This document shows, one piece after another, positions 8,407 to 17,362 of a stretch of DNA of 64,000 nucleotides. The first letter of the stretch is position 1; every line of letters starts with the position of its first letter. The position numbers were made by a program, and so were the translations under genes. This DNA comes from Streptomyces apocyni. Lineage in GTDB: Bacteria > Actinomycetota > Actinomycetes > Streptomycetales > Streptomycetaceae. Under the pieces are notes generated by a model. That model saw only the letters and a list, made by a program, of their open reading frames with translations. It had not been told where the DNA came from and did no database searches. Location: contig NZ_WHOM01000072.1 in the NCBI RefSeq assembly GCF_009739465.1, positions 33,260-97,259 of the forward strand. Reading direction: 5' to 3'.

Positions 8407-11400
8407 CTAAGAGTGCCATGCCAGACGCTCACGGTTCGCATCGGCCGGGGCCGCGTGCGGCCCCACGGCCAGGTTCTCGATCATGCGGCGGGCGCTCGGG
8501 CCGACCACCGCCGCCCAGTCCTGGGGCGTGTCGGCCAGCCAGCGGTCGAGCAGTGTGGCGAAGCCGGGGTCGGCGCGGGCCAGCTCGACCAGGTGCCGGT
8601 CGAAGCGGGCCGCTCCGTCGGGGGTGCGGACCAGGAGTCGGCCGGTGCGGTGTACCAGGGCGCGGGTGGCCGCCGGGCCGCGTCGCGCGGCGCCGGTGGC
8701 GGCGGTGGTCAGGACCTCGTCCAGGACGGCGGGGTCGTCCTCGCCCGCCAGCAGGACGTCGAGCAGTTCGCGGCGCAGCGCGCGGGACGCGCGCGTGCCC
8801 GGCGCCGCGAGTACGGGGGCGAGTTCGCGGCGCACCTGGGCGGGGCAGCTCCGCAGTACCCCCGCGACGAGAGGAAAGAGGACGGCGCGGGCGGCCGGGC
8901 CGTGTTCGAGTCGCCGGTCGACGTATCCGGCCGCGTACGCCGCGGCCTCCGGGCGCAGCTCCAGGAAGTCCCGTACGAGGACGGCGACCTGGCGGGCCAG
9001 CGCGGGCGTGGTCACGTCCGCGAGGGTCCGCAGTATGTCGCCGGAGGCCGGGCCGGGCTCGCGTAGGCGGGTGCGGAAGGCGGCGATGACGGGTTCCGGG
9101 TGCGTGGTCAGGGCGGCGGCCAGCGCGCTGGCCGCGAGCCGTGGGTCGCCCGCCGCGAAACGCTTCAGGGCGAGCGGCAGGTGGTGGTTTCGGGTGTGCG
9201 GGTCGCGTACGAGGAGGGCCAGGGCGGCGCCGTGCAGGGTGCAGTCGGCGGGGCGGGCGAGCAGGGCGAGTGCCGCGTAGCGCAGCAGGCGGCGGTCGGC
9301 GTCGGTGCTGACCCGCGGCGCCGCCCGTAGCGCGTAGGCGGCCGCGGCGACCCGGCGCGCGGGGCGTTCGTCGTGGGCCCAGCGGTCCACGGCGCGGCAG
9401 ATCGCGGAGGGCTCCTCGTCGGCGAGCACGGCCAGCAGTTCGTCGCCGCGCGGGTGCGCGCAGGCGACGAGGGCCTCGGTCAGGGCGTCGATCGCGCGGT
9501 GGCGGTGGGTGTGCAGCAGGGCCTGGGCGGCGGTCGCCACCGTGGCGTCCGGTGCGGCGGGCAGTGGCCGCTCGTCGGTGAACCACCGGGTGAGCAGCGG
9601 CTGTACGCCTTCGGGGTCGTCCCGCAGCCAGGCGCCGACCGCGTCCAGGAACCGTTCGCCGCCCGCCGCTGGGTCGGCGACTGGATCGGCGACGACCAGG
9701 TGGCGCAGCAGGTCGAGGCGATCCGGCTCCGGCAGCGGGAGCCCTCGCCAGAACCACCCCCCGAAGGCGCCGGTGAGGTTCCCGGCCACGGTTCGCTCCA
9801 CCAGCAGGCGGAGCACCGCGCGGTACGGCCGGGCGTCGGGCACCCGCGCCAGTACCTCGGAGAGGAGCCGTCGCGCCCACCACTCGGCGTCGGCGGGACG
9901 CGCGGGGTCATCAGCGGGACGCGCGGGGTCGTCCGTACGGCCCGCGAAGTGGTCCGCGGCGTGCGTCAGCTCCTCCAGCCGCCGGGCCAGTGCCGCGCGG
10001 TCGCCCCGCCGGTCGAGCAGCAACAGGGCCTGGACCACGGGGCCGATGCGATGGCGGGGCACGGGGAGGGACGGGAGCCGTACCGGGGTCTGGGGCGGGG
10101 CGGTGTCCGCGCGCTGGCGGTGGACGAGCGCGTACAGGGCGGCGTCCAGGTCCAGGTGCGTGCCCTGGAACCAGTCCGCGAGCTCCTCGTGCGCGAAGCG
10201 GTAGCCGGTGCCCGCGGGGACCAGGACGCCCTCGGTGAGGACCGCGGAGGCCCAGCCCGTGGGCCATGGGAAGAGCGCCTCGAACGACTCCCGGTCCAGC
10301 TCGCCCTGCCCGGGCCCGAGGCAGCACCGCGCCGCCTCGTGCAGCTGCCCTGACACCTTCGCGGCCAGCCTGCGCACCGCCGTCCCGCGCAGCCGCAGCG
10401 GGGCCGCCAGGCGCACCGCGACCCGCAGGCACACCAGATCCAGGTACGCGGTGAAGATCTCCTCCCGTCCCGGGCACCCGTCGGGCCGCTCGGGCAGGGC
10501 GGCCCGGACGTCCGACAGCAGCCGCAGCGCGAGGGGGTGTCCGGCGACCTCGGGGGCTACCGCGTCGTCCGGGATGCCGTAGCGCTGGCGGGCCCGCGCC
10601 GCCTGCGGCTCGGGCAGGTCCGTGAGGCGTACGCAGGCGGGGAGCCGCTCGGGGCCGCCCTCGCCCGAGTACAGCGCGTCGGCCGGGAAGAGCGCTCCCG
10701 CCTGCTCCCAGTAGGCGGGCCGGCAGGCCACGACGAGCCGCGCGCCCGTGTCCCGCAGCCAGGTGGCCGTCCCCTCGGTCCACTCGGTCAGCCGGTGTGC
10801 CAGTACGGGGGGCATCTCCTCGGGGCAGTCAAGCAGCAGAAGCAGCGGCCGTCCGGCGTCCCGGACCAGCCTGGCCACCCGGTCGGGCCCGATGTCGCCG
10901 AGCCCGTCGCCGTACTCATCCGAAGCCGCGTACTCCTCAGCCGCGCACTTCTCGGCCGCGTACTTCTCGGCCGCGTACTCCTCCGAGGCCGCGACGATCC
11001 GCCCCGCGTCCTGAAGCGTCCTGGCCACGGCGTCGGCGATCGAGGCGTCGTCCGAGCGAAGTCCCGCACCGCGCAGCCATACGGTCGGGGCGGGCTCGGG
11101 GCCGCGGGCGCGGCGGGCGGCCAGGGCGGCGAGTTCGGTGCTGCGGCCGGTGCCGGGGTCGCCGACCAGAGCGAGCACGGAGGCGGGCGCGGCGGATGAG
11201 GCAGATGGGGCGGGCGAGGCTGGCGAGGTGAGGAACCGGGTGAACTCCTCGGCGACTTCGGGGCGTTCCACCGCCGTCTGCCCCTGGCCCCAGGACGCCG
11301 CGCCGGGCTCGTCCCCCGCGTCCCGTGGCCCGTCCGACCCCACCGACGTGGCGGTCAGCGTCAGCGCGGCGGCCAGGTTCAGGTCCTGCCCGTACGCGGG

Positions 11401-12054
11401 GACCGTCGCGGCGTTGCGGCGGAGCAGTTGGTCCAGCGGGCCGCCGGGGTCCGCCGCCGCGGCCTCCCGCAGCGGCACCGCGAAGCCCGCGGCGGCCCGG
11501 TGCCCGGCCTGGAGCGCGGTGCCCAGCACCGCGAGCACCGCGCCGGTCGCGGCGTCCAGGACGGGTCCCCCGGCCGCCCCGCCGCCGAGGCCCAGCGCGT
11601 CGCTGCCGTCGGTACCGATCGCCAGTTCCACGGCTGCCGGGACGACGTGGAAGCGGTCGGTCGCGGTGTACGTCACGGACGTGTCGGTGCCCAGGACCCG
11701 CGCCTGGCGCCAGCCGAGCGCGGCGATCCGTACGTAGCTGCCCGTCTCCAGGCCCGCCCGCGCGGCGACGGGCAGCGGCCGCGCGCCGAGCCCTTCGGCC
11801 CGTACGAGAGCGAGATCGACCTCGGGCAGCGGGATGACCGCGTCGGCGCCCACCACACCGGTGCGGCCGTCTGGTCCGTGCAGCACCAGGCGGGCGAGTC
11901 CGTCGACGGCCTCATGGCTGGTGATCAGGGTGCCGTGGTCGTCGGCGGCGAAGGCGGCCCCGCGTGGCCGTCCGGCCAGATCGCAGATCCGCACCAGCGT
12001 CTCCCGGTCACCGCCACGGCCACGGCCACCACTCCGGGAGTCCCCTGCCGCCAT
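8407..12054 (-). CDS. Trypsin-like pseudo-protease fused to STAND/NACHT-like NTPase with helical repeats
   Basis: A 1215-residue cytoplasmic-looking protein, no signal peptide or clear membrane helix. Residues ~18-200 resemble a trypsin-like domain: His47 (TSHEAV) and Asp80 (EVDLALV) fit a catalytic His and Asp, but the expected Ser is Ala161 (GAAGGP), so peptidase activity is doubtful. A P-loop follows at 298-306 (GDPGTGRST) with Arg304 in place of the usual Lys, and a Walker B-like LLLLLDC (Asp409). The C-terminal ~650 residues are Ala/Leu/Arg-rich and helical-repeat-like. Residues ~357-381 come from four 15-bp DNA repeats. I prefer ATG 12054, which has GGGGAGG 7 nt upstream, over an ATG at 12147. 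Comparable protease-STAND fusions occur in signalling and conflict systems, but this gene lies in the truB-ribF housekeeping interval. Function unknown. Confidence 0.85.
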   Translation of the reverse strand: MAAGDSRSGGRGRGGDRETLVRICDLAGRPRGAAFAADDHGTLITSHEAVDGLARLVLHGPDGRTGVVGADAVIPLPEVDLALVRAEGLGARPLPVAARAGLETGSYVRIAALGWRQARVLGTDTSVTYTATDRFHVVPAAVELAIGTDGSDALGLGGGAAGGPVLDAATGAVLAVLGTALQAGHRAAAGFAVPLREAAAADPGGPLDQLLRRNAATVPAYGQDLNLAAALTLTATSVGSDGPRDAGDEPGAASWGQGQTAVERPEVAEEFTRFLTSPASPAPSASSAAPASVLALVGDPGTGRSTELAALAARRARGPEPAPTVWLRGAGLRSDDASIADAVARTLQDAGRIVAASEEYAAEKYAAEKCAAEEYAASDEYGDGLGDIGPDRVARLVRDAGRPLLLLLDCPEEMPPVLAHRLTEWTEGTATWLRDTGARLVVACRPAYWEQAGALFPADALYSGEGGPERLPACVRLTDLPEPQAARARQRYGIPDDAVAPEVAGHPLALRLLSDVRAALPERPDGCPGREEIFTAYLDLVCLRVAVRLAAPLRLRGTAVRRLAAKVSGQLHEAARCCLGPGQGELDRESFEALFPWPTGWASAVLTEGVLVPAGTGYRFAHEELADWFQGTHLDLDAALYALVHRQRADTAPPQTPVRLPSLPVPRHRIGPVVQALLLLDRRGDRAALARRLEELTHAADHFAGRTDDPARPADDPARPADAEWWARRLLSEVLARVPDARPYRAVLRLLVERTVAGNLTGAFGGWFWRGLPLPEPDRLDLLRHLVVADPVADPAAGGERFLDAVGAWLRDDPEGVQPLLTRWFTDERPLPAAPDATVATAAQALLHTHRHRAIDALTEALVACAHPRGDELLAVLADEEPSAICRAVDRWAHDERPARRVAAAAYALRAAPRVSTDADRRLLRYAALALLARPADCTLHGAALALLVRDPHTRNHHLPLALKRFAAGDPRLAASALAAALTTHPEPVIAAFRTRLREPGPASGDILRTLADVTTPALARQVAVLVRDFLELRPEAAAYAAGYVDRRLEHGPAARAVLFPLVAGVLRSCPAQVRRELAPVLAAPGTRASRALRRELLDVLLAGEDDPAVLDEVLTTAATGAARRGPAATRALVHRTGRLLVRTPDGAARFDRHLVELARADPGFATLLDRWLADTPQDWAAVVGPSARRMIENLAVGPHAAPADANRERLAWHS
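10925..10984 (-). repeat. Four 15-bp tandem repeats inside the pseudo-protease/NTPase gene
   Basis: Four contiguous 15-bp units related to gccgcgtacttctcg lie at 10925-10939, 10940-10954, 10955-10969 and 10970-10984. They keep the frame and encode a repeated Tyr/Cys-Ala-Ala-Glu-Lys/Glu block between Walker A and Walker B. This looks like a recent in-frame minisatellite expansion. Confidence 0.9.
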
Positions 12055-12207
12055 CGTCGAACCTCCCCGCCACACCCCGCTTCTACCGACGGTAGGTCGA
12101 TCATGATCAGCGGGACAGGGGGCCAGCCGGATGCGCCCCCCGCACACGCCGGGAACGCCCCGAGCGCCCGCCCAGAGGAGTGAACCGGCGGGCCGTGAGA
12201 CAGGCTC
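12055..12207. other. 153-bp gap between truB and the pseudo-protease/NTPase gene
   Basis: The gap carries the ribosome-binding site of the downstream (minus-strand) gene and a short palindromic stretch around 12088-12116 (ctaccgacggtag and gatcatgatc). I see no gene and no strong terminator, so read-through from truB is possible. Confidence 0.4.
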
Positions 12208-13113
12208 TCAGGCGAACACGGCGAGGCTCTTCGCCTTGCCCCGCTGCCCTTCGACCAGTGCGAGGAACCGCCCGTCGGGCCCGAACACGGCGACCGCGCG
12301 CCCAGAGCCGTACTCCTCGGGCAGCTCGATCCGTACGCCGTTCAGCAGCAGGCGGCCGCGCTTCTCGTCGACGTCCCAGCGCGGGAACGCCGCCTCGGCC
12401 GCCTCGGCGACCGGCATCACGGTCAGCTCTTCCTGGTGCTGGTCCAGCGTGCGGGCCGCGTCCAGCTTGTACGGGCCGACCCGGGTGCGCCGCAGGGCCG
12501 TCAGATGGCCGCCGACGCCCAGGTCGGCGCCCAGGTCGCGGGCGAGCGCCCGGATGTACGTACCGGACGAGCAGACCACCGAGACGACCAGGTCGAGTAC
12601 CGGGGTGCCGTCCTCGGCGACGGCGTCACGGACGTCGTACACCGTGAAGGACGAGACGGTGACCGGGCGGGCCGGGATTTCGAAGTCCTCGCCCTCCCGC
12701 GCGCGCTTGTAGGAGCGCTTGCCGTCGATCTTGATGGCGCTGACCTTGGACGGCACCTGCATGATGTCGCCGGTCAGCTTGGAGATCACGGCGTCGACGG
12801 ATTCCCGGGTCACCGCTGAGGCGTCGGCCGATGAGGTGATGTCGCCCTCGGCGTCGTCGGTCAGGGTGTTCTGGCCGAGTCTGATGGTGCCGAGATACTC
12901 CTTCTCGGTCAGCGCCAGGTGGCCGAGGAGCTTGGTGGCCCGCTGGACGCCGAGTACCAGGACTCCGGTCGCCATCGGGTCGAGCGTCCCCGCGTGCCCG
13001 ACGCGCCGGGTCCTGGCGATCCCGCGCATCTTGGCGACGACGTCGTGCGAAGTGAAGCCGGACGGCTTGTCGACGATGACAAGGCCGTCCGGGGTGGTGT
13101 GCTGCTGGGTCAT
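12208..13113 (-). CDS. truB: tRNA pseudouridine(55) synthase
   Basis: This 301-residue enzyme makes the universal pseudouridine 55 in the tRNA T-loop. The catalytic motif GHAGTLDPMATG places the nucleophilic Asp at residue 45; KPSGFTSHDVV and the later RSGAD-equivalent regions fit the family, and the C-terminal ~60 residues resemble the actinobacterial TruB C-terminal domain. The ATG start shares one base with the rbfA stop (TAATG), so translation is coupled. The stop codon lies in the sequence TGAGAGCCTGTC, which recurs at other gene ends in this window. Confidence 0.97.
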   Translation of the reverse strand: MTQQHTTPDGLVIVDKPSGFTSHDVVAKMRGIARTRRVGHAGTLDPMATGVLVLGVQRATKLLGHLALTEKEYLGTIRLGQNTLTDDAEGDITSSADASAVTRESVDAVISKLTGDIMQVPSKVSAIKIDGKRSYKRAREGEDFEIPARPVTVSSFTVYDVRDAVAEDGTPVLDLVVSVVCSSGTYIRALARDLGADLGVGGHLTALRRTRVGPYKLDAARTLDQHQEELTVMPVAEAAEAAFPRWDVDEKRGRLLLNGVRIELPEEYGSGRAVAVFGPDGRFLALVEGQRGKAKSLAVFA

Positions 13114-13562
13114 TACGCGGTGTCGCCAGCCTCTTCATCGTCCTCCGGCTTGCGGTACGGGTCCGCCTCACCGGCGTACGCGGCGCCCGAAGACGCCTCG
13201 CGCACCTTGGCGTCCGAGGCCCGTGCCCGGTCCAGGAGGTTCTCGATCGTCTTCGCGTTCTCCGGGAGGGCGTCGGCCACGAAGGTCAGCGTCGGGGTGA
13301 ACTTCACTCCGGCCGCCGCGCCCACCGCGGAGCGCAGGACGCCCTTGGCGCTCTCCAGGCCCGCGGCGGCGCTCGCCCGGTCCTCGTCGTCGCCGTAGAC
13401 CGTGTAGAAGACGGTCGCCTCCCGCAGGTCACCGGTGACTCGGGTGTCGGTGATGGTGACATGCGTGCCCAGGCGCGGGTCCTTGATACCGCGCTGCAGC
13501 TTCTGTGCGACCACCTCCCGGATGAGGTCCGCCAGCTTCTTCGCCCGCGCGTTGTCGGCCAC
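13113..13562 (-). CDS. rbfA: 30S ribosome-binding factor A
   Basis: A 149-residue KH-fold protein that binds immature 30S subunits and helps 16S rRNA 5'-end maturation. The sequence LADLIREVVAQKLQRGIKDPRLG followed by VTITDTRVTGDL is the family signature. A ~35-residue acidic tail extends beyond the core. It starts at GTG 13562 with AGGGAG upstream, and ends in a one-base overlap with truB. Confidence 0.96.
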   Translation of the reverse strand: MADNARAKKLADLIREVVAQKLQRGIKDPRLGTHVTITDTRVTGDLREATVFYTVYGDDEDRASAAAGLESAKGVLRSAVGAAAGVKFTPTLTFVADALPENAKTIENLLDRARASDAKVREASSGAAYAGEADPYRKPEDDEEAGDTA

Positions 13563-13678
13563 TGGTCCGTCTCCCTCTTTCTTGCTGCTGAGCTGTTCAG
13601 TTCTGCGTAGCGCAGTTATCTACAGTCGTGCTGTCGTGCCAGGCCGGTCTGCCGTGCCGTGCTGTGCCGTGCCGTGCG
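13563..13678. repeat. GTGCC-type 5-bp microsatellite between rbfA and the DUF503 gene
   Basis: The 116-bp gap ends in a stretch of tgccg/tgctg pentamers (about 13650-13678). Nothing else is evident apart from the rbfA ribosome-binding site. Confidence 0.5.
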
Positions 13679-13975
13679 TCAGTCGTCTTCTTCGCCGTGA
13701 AACCGCCGTCGTACGGACAGAAGCTCCACCTCGGGACGGGCGGCGACCAGCCGCTCGCACCGGTCCAGTACGTCGCTGAGGTGCCCGGCGTCTCCCGAGA
13801 CCATCGCCACACCGACCTGGGCCCTTCGATGGAGGTCCTGGTCACCCACCTCCGCCACGCTCACCGCGTACTTGCGCTGGAGTTCGGCGACGATCGGGCG
13901 GACGACAGAGCGCTTCTCCTTGAGCGACCGTACGTCGCCGAGGAGCAGATCGAAGGACAGTGTCCCCACATACAT
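13679..13975 (-). CDS. DUF503 (YlxP-like) protein
   Basis: A 98-residue protein beginning MYVGTLSFDLLLGDVRSLKEKR, the hallmark of the DUF503/YlxP family, small proteins found between infB and rbfA in many Gram-positive bacteria. The later VSVAEVGDQDLHRRAQVGVA segment is also typical. Biochemical role is not established; its position argues for ribosome assembly or translation initiation. An in-frame upstream extension to 14053 lacks the family and any ribosome-binding site, so ATG 13975 is chosen. It ends in a short acidic tail. Confidence 0.92.
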   Translation of the reverse strand: MYVGTLSFDLLLGDVRSLKEKRSVVRPIVAELQRKYAVSVAEVGDQDLHRRAQVGVAMVSGDAGHLSDVLDRCERLVAARPEVELLSVRRRFHGEEDD

Positions 13976-14057
13976 GCTGATCCGGATGACCCGCCGGTAC
14001 GGGATCGGCGCCCCGCCAACCGCTTGGCAGGGACATCCAAACCGTACACGCAACGGC

Positions 14058-14099
14058 CGGGGCCGATCGACGGGAATTTCTTCCCGCCGACCGGCCCCG
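14058..14099 (-). terminator. Large hairpin between infB and the DUF503 gene
   Basis: Arms 14058-14076 and 14081-14099 pair over 19 bp with two mismatches around a TTTC loop. It lies 41 bp past the infB stop and probably acts as a terminator or attenuator that lowers expression of the DUF503-rbfA-truB distal part. Confidence 0.7.
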
Positions 14100-14139
14100 A
14101 TCCGTCCGGCGTGGCTACGCCGGTTGAGTTGCCGAGCGG

Positions 14140-17100
14140 TCAGCCGCGCGGCTTCTCGCGCATCTCGTACGTCGCGATGACGTCGTCGATCTTGATGTCG
14201 TTGAAGTTTCCGAGGTTGATACCGCCCTCGAAGCCTTCGCGGAGCTCAGTGACGTCGTCCTTGAAGCGACGCAGACCGGAGATGTTGAGGTTCTCCGCGA
14301 TGACCTTGCCATCGCGCAGCAGGCGCGCCTTGGTGTTGCGCTTGACCTCGCCGGAGCGGACCAGCACACCGGCGATGTTGCCCAGCTTGGACGAGCGGAA
14401 GACCTCGCGGATCTCCGCCGTACCGAGCTCGACCTCTTCGAACTCCGGCTTGAGCATGCCCTTGAGGGCCGCTTCGATCTCCTCGATCGCCTGGTAGATG
14501 ACCGAGTAGTAGCGAACGTCCACACCCTCGCGGTCGGCCATCTGCGTGGCACGCCCAGCGGCGCGCACGTTGAAGCCGATCACGATGGCGTCGGAGCCCA
14601 TCGCCAGGTCGATGTCCGACTCGGTGACCGCACCGACACCGCGGTGCAGGACCCGGATGTCGACCTCTTCGCCGACGTCGAGCTGGAGCAGCGAGGACTC
14701 GAGAGCCTCGACCGAACCGGACGCGTCGCCCTTGATGATGAGGTTGAGCTGCTCGACCTCGCCCGCCTTGAGCACCTTGTCGAGGTCCTCGAGGGACACC
14801 CGGCGGGTGCGCTTGGCGAATGCGGCGTTGCGCTCACGGGCGGCACGCTTCTCGGCGATCTGACGGGCCGTACGGTCCTCGTCGACCACCAGGAAGTTGT
14901 CGCCAGCGCCCGGGACGTTGGTGAGACCGAGCACGAGGACCGGGGTCGAGGGACCCGCCTCGGCGACGTTCTCGCCCTTGTCGTCGAGCATCGCGCGAAC
15001 ACGGCCGTACGCGTCACCGGCGACCATCGTGTCACCGACGCGCAGCGTGCCTCGCTGGACCAGGACGGTCGCGACGGCGCCGCGGCCCTTGTCCAGGTGG
15101 GCCTCGATCGCGATGCCCTGCGCGTCCTGCTCCGGGTTGGCCCGCAGGTCGAGCGAGGCGTCCGCGGTGAGGACCACGGCCTCCAGGAGGGAGTCGATGT
15201 GCAGACCCTCCTTGGCGGAGATGTCGACGAACATGGTGTCGCCGCCGTACTCCTCGGCCACCAGGCCGAACTCGGTCAGCTGACCGCGCACCTTGGTCGG
15301 GTCCGCGCCCTCGACGTCGATCTTGTTGACCGCGACCACGATCGGCACCTCGGCCGCCTTGGCGTGGTTCAGCGCCTCGATCGTCTGGGGCATCACACCG
15401 TCATTGGCCGCCACCACGAGGATCGCGATGTCGGTCGACTTGGCACCACGGGCACGCATGGCGGTGAACGCCTCGTGACCCGGGGTGTCGATGAAGGTGA
15501 TGCGACGCTCTTCCTCGTTGACCTCGGTGGCGACCTGGTACGCACCGATGTGCTGCGTGATGCCGCCGGCCTCGCCCGCGATGACGTTCGTCTTGCGGAT
15601 GGCGTCGAGCAGTCGGGTCTTACCGTGGTCGACGTGACCCATGACGGTCACCACCGGCGGACGCGCGGCCAGGTACTCCTCGCCGCCCTCGTCCTCGCCG
15701 AACTCGATGTCGAAGGACTCGAGGAGCTCGCGGTCCTCCTCCTCGGGGCTGACGATCTGAACCGTGTAGTTCATCTCGTCGCCGAGCAGGTGCAGCGTCT
15801 CGTCGGAGACGGACTGCGTGGCCGTGACCATCTCGCCGAGGTTCATCATCACGGCGACGAGCGACGCCGGGTTGGCGTTGATCTTCTCCGCGAAGTCGGT
15901 GAGCGAGGCACCACGCGACAGGCGAACGGCTTCGCCGTTGCCGCGAGGCAGCATCACGCCGCCGACCGACGGGGCCTGCATGGCCTCGTACTCCTGGCGC
16001 CTCTGCCGCTTCGACTTACGGCCACGACGCGCGGGACCACCGGGACGGCCGAAGGCGCCCTGTGTGCCACCACGGGCACCGGGACCGCCGGGACGGCCAC
16101 CGAAGCCGGGACGACCGCCGAAGCCGCCGCCACCACCGGGACGGCCACCGCCGCCACCGAAGCCGCCGCCGCCACCGGGACGACCGCCGCCACCGGGACC
16201 GGCCGGACGACCGGCGAAGCCGGGACGCGCGCCACCGGCACCGCCGGGACGACCGCCGCCACCCGGGCCACGGCCACCGCCGCCACCAGGGCCACCACCG
16301 GGACGCGGGCCAGCAGCGGGACGCTGCGGCATCATGCCCGGGTTCGGACGGTTACCGCCGGGGCCACCACCGGGACGCGGGGCGCCGCCCTGCGGACGGG
16401 GCATGCCACCGGGGGTGGGACGGCCGGCCTGGCCGCCCTGACCCTGCGGACGCGGGGCACCCTGGCCGCCACCCTGCGGGCGCGGGCCGGGAGCGCCACC
16501 GGGGCCGCCAGGGCCACCGGGACGAGGCGCGCCGCCGGGACGGGGCGCCTGCGGGCGCGCCATGCCGGTGGAGCCACCAGAGGTGAAGGGATTGTTGCCC
16601 GGACGCGGGCCGGTCGGACGACCGCCACCGGGACGCGGGGCGCGCTCGCCACCGGGGCGCGGAGCACGCTCCCCGCCGGGACGGGACTGACCCTGACCGC
16701 CCTGACCACCCTGGCCGGGGGCCGGACGGCCACCGGGCTTGGGCGCGCCGGGGCGCGCACCAGCGGGCTTCGGCGCCGAGGGAGTCGACGGGGCCGCGGG
16801 GGGCGCCGTGAACTCGGGCTGGGCCGGAGCAGCGGGGGCGGGCTTGGGCGCGGGCTTCGGGCCCGGCCGCGGGGCGGGTGCCGCGGGGGCGGCGGGTGCC
16901 GCCGGTGCGGGCTTCTCAGCCGCGGCGGGCTTGGGCGCCGGCGCGGGCTTGGGCGCGGCAGGCTTGGCTACCTGCGCGGGGGACGGTGCCGACGGCGACG
17001 CCGGCTTGGGCGCCGACTTGCGCGGCGCGGGCTTCGCGGGGGACTTGCCGGCGGAGCCGGGCCCCTGCAACGCGTCGGTCAGCTTGCGTACAACGGGCGC

Positions 17101-17217
17101 CTCGATGGTCGAGGACGCCGAACGGACGAATTCACCGAGTTCTTGGAGCTTGGCCATGACGACCTTGCTCTCCACCCCGAACTCCTTGGCGAGCTCGTAT
17201 ACCCGGACCTTAGCCAC
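14140..17217 (-). CDS. infB: Translation initiation factor IF-2
   Basis: A 1025-residue GTPase that places initiator tRNA on the 30S subunit and promotes subunit joining. An N-terminal IF2_N helix-turn domain (VRVYELAKEFGVESK) is followed by a ~350-residue disordered region of Pro/Ala/Lys then Gly/Arg/Pro, then a second IF2_N domain (LPRGNGEAVRLSRG), the G domain with GHVDHGKT, DTPGHEAF and NKID, and domains II-IV to the C-terminus. The linker is very long for the family, though long ones are normal in Streptomyces. It starts with GTG and AGGAG 5 nt upstream. It follows ylxR in the nusA operon. Confidence 0.98.
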   Translation of the reverse strand: MAKVRVYELAKEFGVESKVVMAKLQELGEFVRSASSTIEAPVVRKLTDALQGPGSAGKSPAKPAPRKSAPKPASPSAPSPAQVAKPAAPKPAPAPKPAAAEKPAPAAPAAPAAPAPRPGPKPAPKPAPAAPAQPEFTAPPAAPSTPSAPKPAGARPGAPKPGGRPAPGQGGQGGQGQSRPGGERAPRPGGERAPRPGGGRPTGPRPGNNPFTSGGSTGMARPQAPRPGGAPRPGGPGGPGGAPGPRPQGGGQGAPRPQGQGGQAGRPTPGGMPRPQGGAPRPGGGPGGNRPNPGMMPQRPAAGPRPGGGPGGGGGRGPGGGGRPGGAGGARPGFAGRPAGPGGGGRPGGGGGFGGGGGRPGGGGGFGGRPGFGGRPGGPGARGGTQGAFGRPGGPARRGRKSKRQRRQEYEAMQAPSVGGVMLPRGNGEAVRLSRGASLTDFAEKINANPASLVAVMMNLGEMVTATQSVSDETLHLLGDEMNYTVQIVSPEEEDRELLESFDIEFGEDEGGEEYLAARPPVVTVMGHVDHGKTRLLDAIRKTNVIAGEAGGITQHIGAYQVATEVNEEERRITFIDTPGHEAFTAMRARGAKSTDIAILVVAANDGVMPQTIEALNHAKAAEVPIVVAVNKIDVEGADPTKVRGQLTEFGLVAEEYGGDTMFVDISAKEGLHIDSLLEAVVLTADASLDLRANPEQDAQGIAIEAHLDKGRGAVATVLVQRGTLRVGDTMVAGDAYGRVRAMLDDKGENVAEAGPSTPVLVLGLTNVPGAGDNFLVVDEDRTARQIAEKRAARERNAAFAKRTRRVSLEDLDKVLKAGEVEQLNLIIKGDASGSVEALESSLLQLDVGEEVDIRVLHRGVGAVTESDIDLAMGSDAIVIGFNVRAAGRATQMADREGVDVRYYSVIYQAIEEIEAALKGMLKPEFEEVELGTAEIREVFRSSKLGNIAGVLVRSGEVKRNTKARLLRDGKVIAENLNISGLRRFKDDVTELREGFEGGINLGNFNDIKIDDVIATYEMREKPRG

Positions 17218-17230
17218 TTCGCTCCTTTTA

Positions 17231-17250
17231 GGTCCGGGTTACGCCGGACC
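17231..17250 (-). other. Small hairpin in the infB leader
   Basis: A 7-bp stem (ggtccgg with ccggacc, loop gttacg) lies directly upstream of the infB ribosome-binding site. It might tune initiation; the evidence is only the inverted repeat. Confidence 0.35.
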
Positions 17251-17268
17251 GTCGCTACTTCATGGGCG

Positions 17269-17301
17269 TACTCATCGCGTGCTCATCGAGTGCTCATCGC
17301 A
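17269..17301 (-). repeat. Three 11-bp tandem repeats in the infB leader
   Basis: Units tactcatcgcg, tgctcatcgag and tgctcatcgca follow each other without gaps between ylxR and infB. They do not code for anything visible. Confidence 0.8.
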
Positions 17302-17362
17302 ATCTCGACCTACTTCCAACTCGCGGGGTACCAGGGCCGCACGGGGTTCCGCACGGCACGTT

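Noticed and set aside
8429..9883. Long frames in the other minus-strand phase of the pseudo-protease gene
   Set aside because: Pro/Arg-rich translation typical of a shifted frame; the 1215-residue frame has real motifs.
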